Shown: piece after piece, positions 16,028 to 25,023 of the stretch
Layout: every line of letters begins with the position of its first letter
How positions within the stretch are numbered: the first letter of the stretch is position 1
Assembly: GCF_023277745.1 (NCBI RefSeq)
Contig: NZ_CP086322.1
Coordinates: forward strand, 4,836,001-4,900,000
Length of the DNA stretch: 64,000 nt
Reading direction: 5' to 3'
Origin: Streptomyces halobius
Lineage (GTDB): Bacteria > Actinomycetota > Actinomycetes > Streptomycetales > Streptomycetaceae
Notes under the pieces: generated by a model
Told to the model about the DNA's origin: nothing
The model's database searches: none
Seen by the model: the letters and a program-made list of their open reading frames with translations, nothing else
Made by a program: the position numbers and the translations under genes

Positions 16028-16061
16028 ACACCTCCCGTGCCCTTGAGGCGTGGGGGAGGGT
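16028..16061. repeat. GC-rich hairpin repeat upstream of ycnI-like gene
   Basis: ACACCTCCC and GGGGGAGGGT flank GTGCCCTTGAGGCGTG, forming a hairpin of the kind scattered through Streptomyces intergenic DNA. It may serve as a terminator for the membrane-protein gene. Confidence 0.5.
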
Positions 16062-16131
16062 ACGGGCTCTCGCGCCGTCGCCGCATGCGCGTCAGATCAC
16101 CGTTACCCCTTCACTTGTGGAGTGTTCCGCT

Positions 16132-17007
16132 ATGTCGGATATGAGCAGTTCGATGGGCTCGATGGCGTCGATGGCGTCGGCAACAGATGTCTCTATGAGG
16201 TCGTCGGCGGACGTGCCGATGAGGTCGTCGAGTTCGTCGACGAGCGCGTCAAGCGCTATGGACGGGACGAAGAGGAGTGCTGCGCGGCGGGTCGCCCGTC
16301 GGCTGCCCGTCGTCGGCGGGATCGCCGCCGGCAGCGTGCTGCTGCTCGCCGCCCCGGCGTTCGCGCACGTCAGCGTGCAGCCCGGCGAGGCCGAGAAGGG
16401 CGGCTACGCGACCGTCAACTTCAAGGTGCCCAACGAGCGCGACAACGCCTCGACGGTGAAGCTCGAGGTCACCCTGCCGACCGACCATCCGCTGGCGTCC
16501 GTGATGCCGGAGCCGGTGCCGGGCTGGAAGGTGGAGGTCACCAAGGCCAAGCTCGACAAGCCGATCGAGATGCACGGCGAGAAGATCAACGAGGCGCCCT
16601 CGAAGATCACTTGGACCGCGGACGGCAAGGGCGTCGCGCCCGGACAGTTCCAGCAGTTCCCGGTCTCCGTCGGGCAGCTTCCCGAGGACGCCGACCAGCT
16701 CGTCTTCAAGGCACTCCAGACGTACTCCAACAAGGAGGTCGTGCGCTGGATCGAGCCGACGAAGGAGGGCGGCCCGGAGCCGGAGAACCCCGCGCCGGTG
16801 CTCAAGCTCACCGCGGCGAGCGGGGACGGACACCACGGCGCGGCCGGCAGCGCGGACGCGAAGAGCGCCGCGAAGGAGGGCACGGCGGACGGCCAGGAGG
16901 CGGCGGGCAGTGACAGCACGGCACGCGTGCTGGCCGTCGTCGGCATCGTCGTAGGCATCATCGGAGTCGGATTCGGCGTGTTCGCCGGCCGGCGCCGCAG
17001 CGCCTGA
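16132..17007 (+). CDS. YcnI-family (DUF1775) secreted copper-binding protein, membrane-anchored
   Basis: After a long N-terminal segment the signal peptide reads RRLPVVGGIAAGSVLLLAAP and ends AFA|HVSVQPGEAEKGGYA. Cleavage would leave an N-terminal His, the copper ligand of YcnI/DUF1775 proteins. The beta-sandwich domain follows (residues about 85-235), then a Lys/Ala/Gly-rich linker and a C-terminal transmembrane helix (VLAVVGIVVGIIGVGFGVFA) with an RRR stop. It binds copper outside the membrane. ATG 16132 has TGGAG nine bases upstream, but it puts about 42 Ser/Met-rich residues before the signal peptide. ATG 16258 would give a normal signal peptide but has no good ribosome-binding site. It leads the copper block and is separated from sco by about 90 bp. 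Confidence 0.85.
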   Translation: MSDMSSSMGSMASMASATDVSMRSSADVPMRSSSSSTSASSAMDGTKRSAARRVARRLPVVGGIAAGSVLLLAAPAFAHVSVQPGEAEKGGYATVNFKVPNERDNASTVKLEVTLPTDHPLASVMPEPVPGWKVEVTKAKLDKPIEMHGEKINEAPSKITWTADGKGVAPGQFQQFPVSVGQLPEDADQLVFKALQTYSNKEVVRWIEPTKEGGPEPENPAPVLKLTAASGDGHHGAAGSADAKSAAKEGTADGQEAAGSDSTARVLAVVGIVVGIIGVGFGVFAGRRRSA

Positions 17008-17057
17008 TCACCGACCGGGCCGGCGCCCCGCCGCGCCGGCCCGGCAGCCCCTGTCCC

Positions 17058-17091
17058 GGACCACCGGGATATCTGGACCAACGGGATATTT
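17058..17091. promoter_or_regulatory. 17-bp tandem repeat directly before the sco start
   Basis: GGACCACCGGGATATCT (17058-17074) is followed at once by GGACCAACGGGATATTT (17075-17091), with two differences. It ends 5 bp before the ATG of the Sco gene. Its position suits a regulator or translation-control site. It does not resemble a metal-repressor site that I can name. Confidence 0.5.
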
Positions 17092-17096
17092 CTGTA

Positions 17097-17765
17097 ATGC
17101 ACAGTGCAACGCGCAGGGCCATGCCCAGAAGAACCGCGCTCATGTCGGCCTTCGCGGCGGCCGCGGCCCTCACCCTCGGCGCCTGCGGCCCCGACGACGG
17201 CAAGCCCGTCGCCGAGGTCTCCGGCGGCACCACCGCCAAGAAGATCGTCACGCTCGACAACGCCATGGAGAAGCCGGACCTCGTCCTGACCGACACCGAG
17301 GGCAAGAAGTACGACCTGCTGGAGAAGACCAAGGGCCATCCGACCCTGATCTACTTCGGCTACACCAACTGCCCGGACGTCTGCCCGCTGTCGATGGCCA
17401 ATATCGCGGTCGCGGTCAAGCAGCTGCCGAAGGCCGAACAGGACGACCTGCGGGTGGTGTTCGTCACCTCCGACCCCGAGCGCGACACCCCGGCGGCGCT
17501 CAAGAAGTGGCTCGGCGGCATCAACGCGGACTTCATCGGCCTGACCGGCGAGTTCGACACCATCCAGGCCGGCGCGCGCAGCGTGAACGTCGGCATCGAG
17601 AAACCCGTCAAGAAGAAGAACGGCGAGGTCGTCTCGACGCACGGCGCCCAGGTGCTGATGACGTCCCCCAAGGACGACCGCATCCACTGGATGGGCATGC
17701 AGGAGGCCACCTCCGACGACTACGCCAAGGCACTTCCGAAGATCATCAAGGGGCAGAACCCGTGA
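17097..17765 (+). CDS. sco: Sco1/SenC-family copper chaperone lipoprotein
   Basis: The 222-residue precursor has a lipobox (LTLGAC, Cys30) and a thioredoxin fold. The copper/thiol motif CPDVCP gives Cys92 and Cys96, and the distant ligand is His182 in VVSTHGAQV. Sco proteins pass copper to cytochrome oxidase or, in Streptomyces, to other extracellular copper enzymes. In S. lividans a Sco lipoprotein works in development together with ECuC and DtpA (from the published copper-trafficking work). The ATG at 17097 is taken; the in-frame ATG at 17121 (MPRRTALMSA) is an alternative with an equally good signal peptide. The stop overlaps the next start (GTGA). Confidence 0.93.
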   Translation: MHSATRRAMPRRTALMSAFAAAAALTLGACGPDDGKPVAEVSGGTTAKKIVTLDNAMEKPDLVLTDTEGKKYDLLEKTKGHPTLIYFGYTNCPDVCPLSMANIAVAVKQLPKAEQDDLRVVFVTSDPERDTPAALKKWLGGINADFIGLTGEFDTIQAGARSVNVGIEKPVKKKNGEVVSTHGAQVLMTSPKDDRIHWMGMQEATSDDYAKALPKIIKGQNP

Positions 17766-18244
17766 ACCGCCGCACCACCCTCGCCACCGCGCTCGCCCTC
17801 ACCGCCGCTCTCGGACTCGCGGGCTGCGGCGGGGACACCGGGCCCCGGCTCAAGGTCGTCGACGCGTATATGCCGCAGCCGGTCACCCAGAACATGGCCG
17901 GCGCGTTCTTCGTCATCGAGAACACCGGCGACACCGCCGACAAGCTCACCTCGGTCACCAGTGACCTCTCCAAGGACGTCACCATCCACAAGACCGTCGG
18001 CAACAAGATGGAGCAGGTGCCGTCCCTGGACGTGCCCGCCAACGGGGAGCTCACGCTCGACCGCGGCGGCAACCACCTGATGTTCATGGGCCTCAAGAAC
18101 AAGCCCGCCGAGGGCGACAAGGTCACCATCGAGCTGCACTTCGCCACCTCGGAACCGGTCAGGGTGGACGTCCCGGTGAAGGCCGCCACCTTTGAACCGA
18201 AGAAACCGGATGAACCCAAGAAACCGGAGCGGCACAAGCACTAG
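17762..18244 (+). CDS. PCu(A)C-type extracytoplasmic copper chaperone lipoprotein (ECuC-like)
   Basis: GTG 17762 overlaps the TGA of sco, indicating translational coupling. The 160-residue protein has a lipobox (LGLAGC, Cys22) and a cupredoxin-like PCuAC domain. Its Cu(I) ligands are His76 (TIHKTVG), Met83 (NKMEQ), His105 and Met107 (GGNHLMFMG); the Met-x21-His-x-Met spacing is the family signature. The C-terminus is Lys/Pro/His-rich and ends in HKH, a possible further copper site. It delivers Cu(I) to Sco or directly to target enzymes on the outer face of the membrane. It corresponds in type and place to ECuC of S. lividans. Confidence 0.92.
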   Translation: MNRRTTLATALALTAALGLAGCGGDTGPRLKVVDAYMPQPVTQNMAGAFFVIENTGDTADKLTSVTSDLSKDVTIHKTVGNKMEQVPSLDVPANGELTLDRGGNHLMFMGLKNKPAEGDKVTIELHFATSEPVRVDVPVKAATFEPKKPDEPKKPERHKH

Positions 18245-18318
18245 CCGGCCCGGAAGAAGCGAAGAAGCCGGAGAGAAGACCCGGCAAGGAAGCGGAAGAC
18301 GTGAGGGGAGCATCGACC

Positions 18319-20499
18319 ATGGCCATCACCGGCTCCGTGCCACGGCGGTCCGCCGCGCTGCGCCTGCTGGTCGTCGCGGCGGCGCTGCTCGGCGCACTGC
18401 TCGGCGGCGCCGCGCCGGCCGCCGCGCATGCCGCGCTGACCGGCAGCACCCCCGCGCAGGGGTCGGTGGTGGACCATGCTCCCGAGCAGGTCTCGCTCAC
18501 CTTCTCCGAGGGCGTGGCCATGGGCGATGACTCGATCCGCGTCCTGGATCCGCGGGGCAAGCGGGTGGACCGCGGCAAGCTGCGCAATCTGTGCAGCGGC
18601 AGCACCGTCAAGTACGGCACGGGGCTGCCGCCGGGGCTCGCCGACGGCACCTACACCGTCGCCTGGCAGGCGGTCTCCGCCGACAGCCACCCGGTCTCCG
18701 GCGCCTTCACCTTCTCCATCGGCGCGCCCTCCAAGACCACCGCCGCGGTGCCGGAGCAGGAGGTCGGCGGCGGGACGGTGGGCGCGCTCTACGGCATCGC
18801 GCGGTATCTGGCCTACGCCGGATTCGTGCTGCTGGCGGGAGGCGCCGCCTTCGTGATCGCCTGCCGCCCGGCCGCGTCCGGCGTACGGTCCGTCCAGCGG
18901 CTGGTCGTGCAGGGCTGGGTGGTGCTGACCGCCGCCACCATCGCGATGCTGCTGCTGCGTGCCCCGTATACCGGGTCCGGTGAGATCGCCGACGTCCTCG
19001 ACCTCGGTGGTCTCAAGGACGTCCTGCATACCAAGCCAGGGGCGGCGCTGGTCTCCCGGTTGCTGCTGCTGGCCGCGGCGGCGATGTTTGTGGCGGTGCT
19101 CTTCGGGGCGTATGCGCAGGCGCAGGAGAGGCGGCGGGAGGCTGCCACCGATGACTCCTCCGACGCCTCCGCCTCCGACGCCTCCACCGACGGTTCCACC
19201 GATGCCTCCGCCTCCGCCGACGAGGAGGCCAAGCGTCGCCGGGAACTCACCTTCGGGCTCTCCCTCGGCGGGGTGATCGTCGCCGCCGGTCTCGCCGCGA
19301 CCTGGGCGATGGCCGAACACGCCTCGACCGGGCTGCAGACCGCCGTCGCCATGCCCGTCGACGTCCTGCATCTGCTCGCCGTCGCCGCCTGGCTCGGCGG
19401 GCTGACCGCCCTGCTGGTGTCCTTGTACTGGGGCCCGCCCGTGGAGCGGAGCGCCGTACGCCGCTTCTCGCGGATCGCGTTCTGCTCGGTGCTGGTGCTG
19501 GTGGCCACCGGGATCTACCAGTCCTGGCGGCAGGTCGGCAGCTGGGGCGCGCTGACCGACACCTCCTACGGGCGGCTGCTGCTGCTCAAGGGGGGCCTGG
19601 TCGTGGTGCTCGTCGGCATCGGCTGGATGTCGCGGCGGTGGACGGCCCGGCTCGCGGAGGTCCGTACGACGGCCGGGCCCTCGGACGCGGAGGCCGGGCC
19701 GGAGCGGGGACGGGAGCGGGCGTCGGAACAGGGGCGGGAAGGGGAGCCTGCGCCCGGGCGGGAAGCGGAGCCGGCGCGGGAACGGGAGCCCGTGCGGGAA
19801 CGGGAGCTCGAACCCGTGGCCACCGCCGACGGGGGCGCCACCGCCACCCGCGACAGCGCCCCCGCAACCGGCACCGACCCCACTCCCGACAGCAGCCCCA
19901 CTCCCGGCACCGACCCCGCCCCCGACCCCGCCCGCGCCGCTCAACTGGCCCGCCAGCAGGCCGCGTTGAAGTCCGCCCGTACCAAGCGGATCCGCGACGC
20001 CGACCCCGAGCGGCTGGGGCTGCGGCGGTCCGTGGTGGCCGAGGCGGCGGTCGCCGTCGTGCTGCTCGCGGTGACCACCGTGCTGACCGCCACCGAACCG
20101 GCCCGTACGGAAGCGGCGGTCAAGGCCACGGCCGGGCAGTCCGCCGACCCCAACCAGCCGCAGGTGCTGACCATCCCCTTCGACACCGGCGGCCCGCGCG
20201 GCAAGGGCACCGCCCGGCTCGACCTCGACCCCGGGCGCAGCGGCACCGCCAACGAGCTGCGGCTGCGTATCTCCGACCCGTCGGGCAAGGCCATGGACGT
20301 GCCGGAGGTTAAGGTCTCCTTCACCCTCAAGGCACAGGAGATCGGGCCACTGCCGGTCGTCCCGAAGCACGGCGGTACCGGCCACTGGAGCGCGCACGGC
20401 GTGCGGCTGCCGGTCCCCGGGCAGTGGCAGGTCTCGCTGCTCGTACGGACCTCCGACATCGACCAGATCACCGAGACCAAGAACGTGAAGATCGGCTGA
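18319..20499 (+). CDS. CopC-CopD fusion copper transport protein
   Basis: ATG 18319 has a GGGGAG ribosome site and is preferred over GTG 18301. The 726-residue protein has a signal peptide ending AAA|HAALTGSTP, so the mature CopC domain starts with the copper-ligand His37. A second ligand region is SADSHPVSGAF. After it come about eight membrane helices of the CopD domain (about 155-460), interrupted by an Asp/Ser/Ala-rich loop. A charged repeat tract rich in Arg-Glu and Pro-Thr follows (about 455-550), then a last helix and an extracytoplasmic beta domain. It is thought to bind copper outside and move it across the membrane. Its stop overlaps the next ATG. Confidence 0.92.
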   Translation: MAITGSVPRRSAALRLLVVAAALLGALLGGAAPAAAHAALTGSTPAQGSVVDHAPEQVSLTFSEGVAMGDDSIRVLDPRGKRVDRGKLRNLCSGSTVKYGTGLPPGLADGTYTVAWQAVSADSHPVSGAFTFSIGAPSKTTAAVPEQEVGGGTVGALYGIARYLAYAGFVLLAGGAAFVIACRPAASGVRSVQRLVVQGWVVLTAATIAMLLLRAPYTGSGEIADVLDLGGLKDVLHTKPGAALVSRLLLLAAAAMFVAVLFGAYAQAQERRREAATDDSSDASASDASTDGSTDASASADEEAKRRRELTFGLSLGGVIVAAGLAATWAMAEHASTGLQTAVAMPVDVLHLLAVAAWLGGLTALLVSLYWGPPVERSAVRRFSRIAFCSVLVLVATGIYQSWRQVGSWGALTDTSYGRLLLLKGGLVVVLVGIGWMSRRWTARLAEVRTTAGPSDAEAGPERGRERASEQGREGEPAPGREAEPAREREPVRERELEPVATADGGATATRDSAPATGTDPTPDSSPTPGTDPAPDPARAAQLARQQAALKSARTKRIRDADPERLGLRRSVVAEAAVAVVLLAVTTVLTATEPARTEAAVKATAGQSADPNQPQVLTIPFDTGGPRGKGTARLDLDPGRSGTANELRLRISDPSGKAMDVPEVKVSFTLKAQEIGPLPVVPKHGGTGHWSAHGVRLPVPGQWQVSLLVRTSDIDQITETKNVKIG

Positions 20500-21884
20500 T
20501 GAGCAAGCAGAGAACGAGCAAGCAGACGGCGGCCAAGGAAGCGGCGGGCAAGCAGACCCCGAAGCCGGTCCCCGCCCAGGCCGCCTCTCAGGCCGCCGCC
20601 CCCAACGGCTCCTCGGACGGCCCCGTGGACGGTTCCGCAGGCGGCTCCCCCACCCTGGAGCTCTCCCGTCGCCGGCTGCTCGGCACCGTCGGTGCGGCGG
20701 GCGCCGCCGGGCTGGTCGCCGGCGGGGCCGGGGGCGCCGTCGCGGTGTCCGCCGGGCAGTCCGACGCGCCCACCGCGCTCACCACCATCGGCTCGACCGA
20801 GGTCCCGTTCCGCGAGGAGCGCGCCAGGCACCAGGCGGGCATCACCACGCCACTGCAGGCCAACGGGCATCTCGTCGCCTTCGACCTGGCCCCGGGGGCG
20901 GACCGCAAGACCGCCGCCGCGCTGCTGCGCCGCTGGTCGCGGACGGCCGAGGAGCTGATGGCGGGGCGAACGCCGGACGCCGACACCGGGGTCGCCCTCG
21001 ACGCCGGACCGTCCTCGCTGACCGTCACCTTCGGCCTCGGCCACAGCTTCTTCGACCGTACGGGCCTGGCAAAGCGGCGCCCCGTACAGCTCGACCCGCT
21101 GCCCGACTTCTCCGCCGACGCGCTGGACGGCGAGCGCAGCAACGGCGACCTGTGGATCCAGATCGGCTCCGATGACGCGCTGGTCGCCTTCCACGCGCTG
21201 CGCGCGCTCCAGAAGGACGCGGCCGGCAGCGCGCGGCTGCGCTGGCAGATGAACGGTTTCAACCGCACGCCGGGCGCCACCGCGCACCCGATGACCACCC
21301 GCAATCTCATGGGGCAGATCGACGGCACCAACAACCCCAAGCCCTCCGACAAGGACTTCGACGAGCGGATCTTCGTCGGGCGGGACGCCGGGCAGGAGTG
21401 GATGCGCGGCGGCTCGTATGCCGTCTTCCGCCGGATCCGGATGCTGCTGGACGACTGGGAGAAGCGCTCGCCGGCCGAACAGGAGAAGGTCATCGGGCGC
21501 CGGAAGAGCGATGGAGCGCCGCTGACCGGCGGTTCGGAGAACACCCCGATGCGGCTGGACGCGAACGGTCCCGACGGGCTGCCGGTGATCCCGGCGAACG
21601 CACATGCCCGGATCGCGGCGCCGGAGTCCAACCAGGGCGCGGCGATGCTGCGGCGTCCGTTCTCCTTCCACGACGGGTTCCGCGACGACGGCGCCCCGGA
21701 CGCCGGCCTGCTCTTCGTCTGCTGGCAGGCCGATCCGCTGCGCGCCTTCACCCAGGTCCAGCGGAAGCTGGACCGCGGTGACGCGCTGTCCCGGTTCCTG
21801 CGGCACGAGGCGAGCGGGCTGTACGCGGTGCCGCCGGCCCCGGCGGCCGGCGACTACGTGGGCCAGGCCCTGCTGGAACGCTGA
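20499..21884 (+). CDS. dtpA: Tat-exported DyP-type haem peroxidase (DtpA-like)
   Basis: The ATG overlaps the stop of the CopCD gene (TGATG). The 461-residue protein has a long N-terminus and a twin-arginine signal (SRRRLLGTVGAAGAAGLVAGG, about residues 56-76). The DyP domain shows GQIDGTNNP with distal Asp275 (the GXXDG motif), proximal His369 in PANAHARI, and Arg385/386 in RRPFSF. These peroxidases oxidise substrates with H2O2 in the cell wall. S. lividans DtpA, encoded at the end of a sco/copper-chaperone operon like this one, is needed for copper-dependent development and for maturation of the radical copper oxidase GlxA. The same role is likely here. Confidence 0.9.
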   Translation: MSKQRTSKQTAAKEAAGKQTPKPVPAQAASQAAAPNGSSDGPVDGSAGGSPTLELSRRRLLGTVGAAGAAGLVAGGAGGAVAVSAGQSDAPTALTTIGSTEVPFREERARHQAGITTPLQANGHLVAFDLAPGADRKTAAALLRRWSRTAEELMAGRTPDADTGVALDAGPSSLTVTFGLGHSFFDRTGLAKRRPVQLDPLPDFSADALDGERSNGDLWIQIGSDDALVAFHALRALQKDAAGSARLRWQMNGFNRTPGATAHPMTTRNLMGQIDGTNNPKPSDKDFDERIFVGRDAGQEWMRGGSYAVFRRIRMLLDDWEKRSPAEQEKVIGRRKSDGAPLTGGSENTPMRLDANGPDGLPVIPANAHARIAAPESNQGAAMLRRPFSFHDGFRDDGAPDAGLLFVCWQADPLRAFTQVQRKLDRGDALSRFLRHEASGLYAVPPAPAAGDYVGQALLER

Positions 21885-21981
21885 GGAATCCGCCCGCTGG
21901 GCCCCGGGCGGGCTCGGTATCGTGACAGGACAGGGAGAAGATCGGCGGGGCGCCCCCGCAGTTACGCGAGGAGTCACCGGC

Positions 21982-22908
21982 ATGTCGGCCAGCCGCTATA
22001 CCTATCTCGGCCCCATGGGCACCTTCACCGAGGCCGCGCTGCGCACCCTTCCGGAGGCGGCCACGCGGGAGCTGGTGCCGATGGTGTCGGTGCCGGCCGC
22101 CCTGGACGCGGTACGGGCCGGGGAGGCCGCCGCCGCGCTGGTGCCGATCGAGAACTCCGTCGAGGGCGGGGTGACCACCACCCTCGACGAACTGGCCTCC
22201 GGCGAGCCGCTGATGATCTACCGCGAGGTGCTCCTGCCGATCGCCTTCGCGCTCCTCGTACGGCCCGGTACGACCCTGCACGACGTGAAGACGGTGACCG
22301 GCCACCCGGTCGCCCAGCCGCAGGTCCGCAAGTGGCTGGCGGCCCAACTCCCGGAAGCCGTATGGGAGTCGGCGGCCTCCAACGCCGACGGTGCGCGGCT
22401 GGTGCAGGAGGGGCGCTACGACGGCGCGTTCGCGGGCGAGTTCGCGGCGGCGGCGTACGGTCTGGAGCCGCTGGTCACCGACATCCATGACGCCCCGAAC
22501 GCGGCCACCCGCTTCGTGCTGGTGGGCCGCCCGGCCCGGCCCGCGGCGCCCACCGGAGCGGACAAGACGTCGGTGGTGCTGTGGCTGCGCGAGGACCACC
22601 CCGGCGCCCTGCTGGAGCTGCTGCAGGAGTACGCGGTCCGCGGCGTCAACATGATGCGGATCGAGTCCCGGCCGACCGGCGAGGGCATCGGCCGCTACTG
22701 CTTCTCGGTCGACTGCGAGGGGCATATCACCGACCGCCGCGTCAGCGAGGTGCTGATGGGGCTGAAGCGGGTCTGCCGCGTGGTGCGGTTCCTCGGTTCG
22801 TATCCGCGGGCGGACGAGGTGACGGCGACGGTCCGGCCGGAGATGACCGACTCGGCGTTCACGGAGGCGGCGGACTGGCTGGCGCGCTGCCAGGACGGGC
22901 GCAGCTGA
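21982..22908 (+). CDS. pheA: Prephenate dehydratase
   Basis: ATG 21982 follows GCGAGGAG with an 8-bp gap. The 308-residue enzyme has a prephenate dehydratase domain (1 to about 185), with FTEAAL, VPIENSVEGGV and the TRF motif (NAATRFVLVG), and an ACT domain (about 200-275) with the phenylalanine-binding ESRP motif. It turns prephenate into phenylpyruvate in phenylalanine synthesis and should be feedback-inhibited by phenylalanine. There is no chorismate mutase part, as usual in actinobacteria. The gene is 97 bp downstream of dtpA, so weak co-transcription is possible, but its own leader is more likely. Confidence 0.95.
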   Translation: MSASRYTYLGPMGTFTEAALRTLPEAATRELVPMVSVPAALDAVRAGEAAAALVPIENSVEGGVTTTLDELASGEPLMIYREVLLPIAFALLVRPGTTLHDVKTVTGHPVAQPQVRKWLAAQLPEAVWESAASNADGARLVQEGRYDGAFAGEFAAAAYGLEPLVTDIHDAPNAATRFVLVGRPARPAAPTGADKTSVVLWLREDHPGALLELLQEYAVRGVNMMRIESRPTGEGIGRYCFSVDCEGHITDRRVSEVLMGLKRVCRVVRFLGSYPRADEVTATVRPEMTDSAFTEAADWLARCQDGRS

Positions 22909-23009
22909 GGGGCGGAGCTGAGGGAGCGGACCCCTGGCCGGTCCGGGCGGTGCCCACCCCGTGACCCGTGACCCGTGAGTCGTGACCTGTGGCTTTGGTG
23001 CGCTGTGCG

Positions 23010-23320
23010 TTTTCCACAAAGTTATCCACAGGCTTGGATCTCGACCTGTGGGTAAGTCGACACAAGAGCCGGACGGAGTCGATAAATCCCTCTACCGACC
23101 GCACAGTGCTCCACAGCGTCGCACCCTGGTCCGCGTCAGCGTAATTTACGCGATCAATCCTTTAGAGCGAGGCAATCCCACACGAAAGAGTGCGGGAGGG
23201 CGGTTTGAACAAGGAATCCATAGCGGAACATTCCGGAAGCGGAATGATCTCCTCCTACTTCCACAGATCTCACGCACAGCCTGTGGATAAGAGTGCCCGA
23301 CCCTCAACCCCTGTGGACAA
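23010..23320. other. Cluster of DnaA boxes outside oriC
   Basis: Five DnaA-box-like nonamers lie within 311 bp of intergenic DNA between pheA and serS: TTTTCCACA (23010-23018, plus), TTATCCACA (23022-23030, plus, perfect), TTACCCACA (23047-23055, minus), TTATCCACA (23282-23290, minus, perfect) and TTGTCCACA (23312-23320, minus, the Streptomyces-preferred form). The first two are only 3 bp apart. Outer boxes point inwards. There is no initiator gene beside it, so this is not oriC itself. The rest of the stretch (23056-23281) is AT-richer than its surroundings. A run of GTGACCC-like words lies at 22961-22986. Confidence 0.85.
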
Positions 23321-23733
23321 CTCAGGGTGTGAACCGGGAACGGGCCCCCGCCGGTGACCCGGAGTGGCCCCTCGGCCCCACAGCGCGAATACCCGCGGCG
23401 GAAATCGGACATCGACTCCGCACCAGGAAAACCGCACCAGTAAATGGGCGGGAATTCCTCAGCGACGAGCACACCCCCGTACGCACCACGACAACGCACA
23501 CCACGGTCACCTTTCTCGCGGCCGGGCATTCCCACGCCCGGACATTCCGGCCACCTCACCCCTCAGCGCTCCGCCCCCGCCATTCCCCATCCGGAATAAA
23601 CACCCCAAAACGGACAAAGAGCGTCATGAGGTCGGCACGAGACCGGTATGAGCCCCGCCAGAGATCGAGACGGAGACCGGCACAGAGCGATATCACGTCG
23701 AGCACCCGCGCACGGCACCGGTAGCCTGGTGGA
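23321..23733 (+). other. Leader and promoter region of serS
   Basis: No protein-coding frame is convincing here. The region must contain the serS promoter. I see no T-box or other riboswitch fold: there is no conserved T-box sequence and no specifier loop that I can recognise. CCGGTAGCCTGGTGGAGTG directly precedes the start. Confidence 0.4.
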
Positions 23734-25023
23734 GTGATTGACCTTCGCCTGCTCCGTGAGGACCCCGACCGTGTGCGCGCCTCCCAGCGCGCCCGTGGAG
23801 AGGACGTCGAGCTCGTCGACGCCCTGCTCTCCGCCGACGAGCGGCGCAGGTCGTCCAGCGTCCGCTTCGACGAGCTGCGCGCCGAACAGAAGGCGCTCGG
23901 CAAGCTCATCCCCAAGGCCACCGGCGACGAGAAGACCGAGCTGCTGAAGAAGACCGGCGAGCTCGCCGCCGCCGTCAAGGCCGCCGACGCCGCCCAGGAC
24001 GAGGCCAGGGAGGAGACCCAGCAGCTGCTGCTGAAGCTCGGCAACCTCGTCCACCCCGACGTACCGGTCGGCGGCGAGGAGGACTTCACCGTCCTCGAAA
24101 CCCTCGGCACCCCGCGCGACTTCGCCGCCGAGGGCTTCGAGCCCAAGGACCACCTGGAGATCGGCGAGCTGCTCGGCGCCATCGACGTCGAGCGCGGCGC
24201 CAAGGTCTCCGGCTCGCGCTTCTACTACCTCACCGGCATCGGCGCGCTCTTGGAGCTCGCCCTCGTCAACGCCGCCATCGCACAGGCCACCGAGGCCGGT
24301 TTCACGCCGATGCTGACCCCCGCGCTGGTGCGCCCGCGCGCCATGGAGGGCACCGGCTTCCTCGGCCAGGCGGCCGAGAACGTCTACCACCTGGAGAGGG
24401 ACGACTACTACCTGGTCGGCACCTCCGAGGTCCCGCTCGCCGCGTACCACATGGACGAGATCGTCGACGCGGCCCGGCTGCCGCTGCGTTACGCCGGTTT
24501 CTCACCGTGCTTCCGCCGCGAGGCCGGCACGTACGGCAAGGACACCCGGGGCATCTTCCGGGTCCACCAGTTCGACAAGGTCGAGATGTTCTCGTACGTC
24601 GCGCCGGAGGACGCCGAGAACGAGCACCAGCGGCTCCTGGAGTGGGAGAAGCAGTGGCTGACGGGTCTGGAGCTGCCCTTCCAGGTCATCGACGTCGCCA
24701 CCGGTGACCTCGGCGCCTCGGCCTCCCGCAAGTTCGACTGCGAGGCGTGGATCCCGACCCAGGGCAAGTACCGCGAGCTGACCTCGGCGTCGAACTGCGA
24801 CGAGTTCCAGGCGCGCCGGCTCTCGGTCCGGATGCGCGAGACCGTCAACGGCAAGCCGAAGGTCCAGCCGCTGGCCACGCTCAACGGCACGCTCTGCGCC
24901 GTACCGCGCACGATCGTGGCGATCTTCGAGAACCACCAGCAGGCGGACGGCTCGGTGCGCGTCCCCGAGATGCTCCGCCCCTACCTGGGAGGCCGTGAGG
25001 TCCTGGAGCCGGTCGCCAAGTGA
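23734..25023 (+). CDS. serS: Seryl-tRNA synthetase
   Basis: The 429-residue class II synthetase starts [18 protein letters not shown] and has the long antiparallel coiled-coil arm (about 25-105) that grips the variable arm of tRNA-Ser. Motif 2 is [20 protein letters not shown], and motif 3 includes [20 protein letters not shown] with the terminal Arg in [13 protein letters not shown]. It charges serine to tRNA-Ser in the cytoplasm. The start is GTG 23734 with only a weak GGTGGA just upstream. The stop overlaps the start of the downstream HAD gene (GTGA), so the two are translationally coupled. Confidence 0.97.
   Translation: MIDLRLLREDPDRVRASQRARGEDVELVDALLSADERRRSSSVRFDELRAEQKALGKLIPKATGDEKTELLKKTGELAAAVKAADAAQDEAREETQQLLLKLGNLVHPDVPVGGEEDFTVLETLGTPRDFAAEGFEPKDHLEIGELLGAIDVERGAKVSGSRFYYLTGIGALLELALVNAAIAQATEAGFTPMLTPALVRPRAMEGTGFLGQAAENVYHLERDDYYLVGTSEVPLAAYHMDEIVDAARLPLRYAGFSPCFRREAGTYGKDTRGIFRVHQFDKVEMFSYVAPEDAENEHQRLLEWEKQWLTGLELPFQVIDVATGDLGASASRKFDCEAWIPTQGKYRELTSASNCDEFQARRLSVRMRETVNGKPKVQPLATLNGTLCAVPRTIVAIFENHQQADGSVRVPEMLRPYLGGREVLEPVAK

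Noticed and set aside
18301..18318. GTG 18301 as start of the CopC-CopD gene
   Set aside because: The GGGGAG ribosome site lies between it and ATG 18319, which also gives a normal signal peptide.
23321..23733. T-box or serine-responsive riboswitch before serS
   Set aside because: No T-box consensus, specifier loop or terminator/antiterminator pair is visible.
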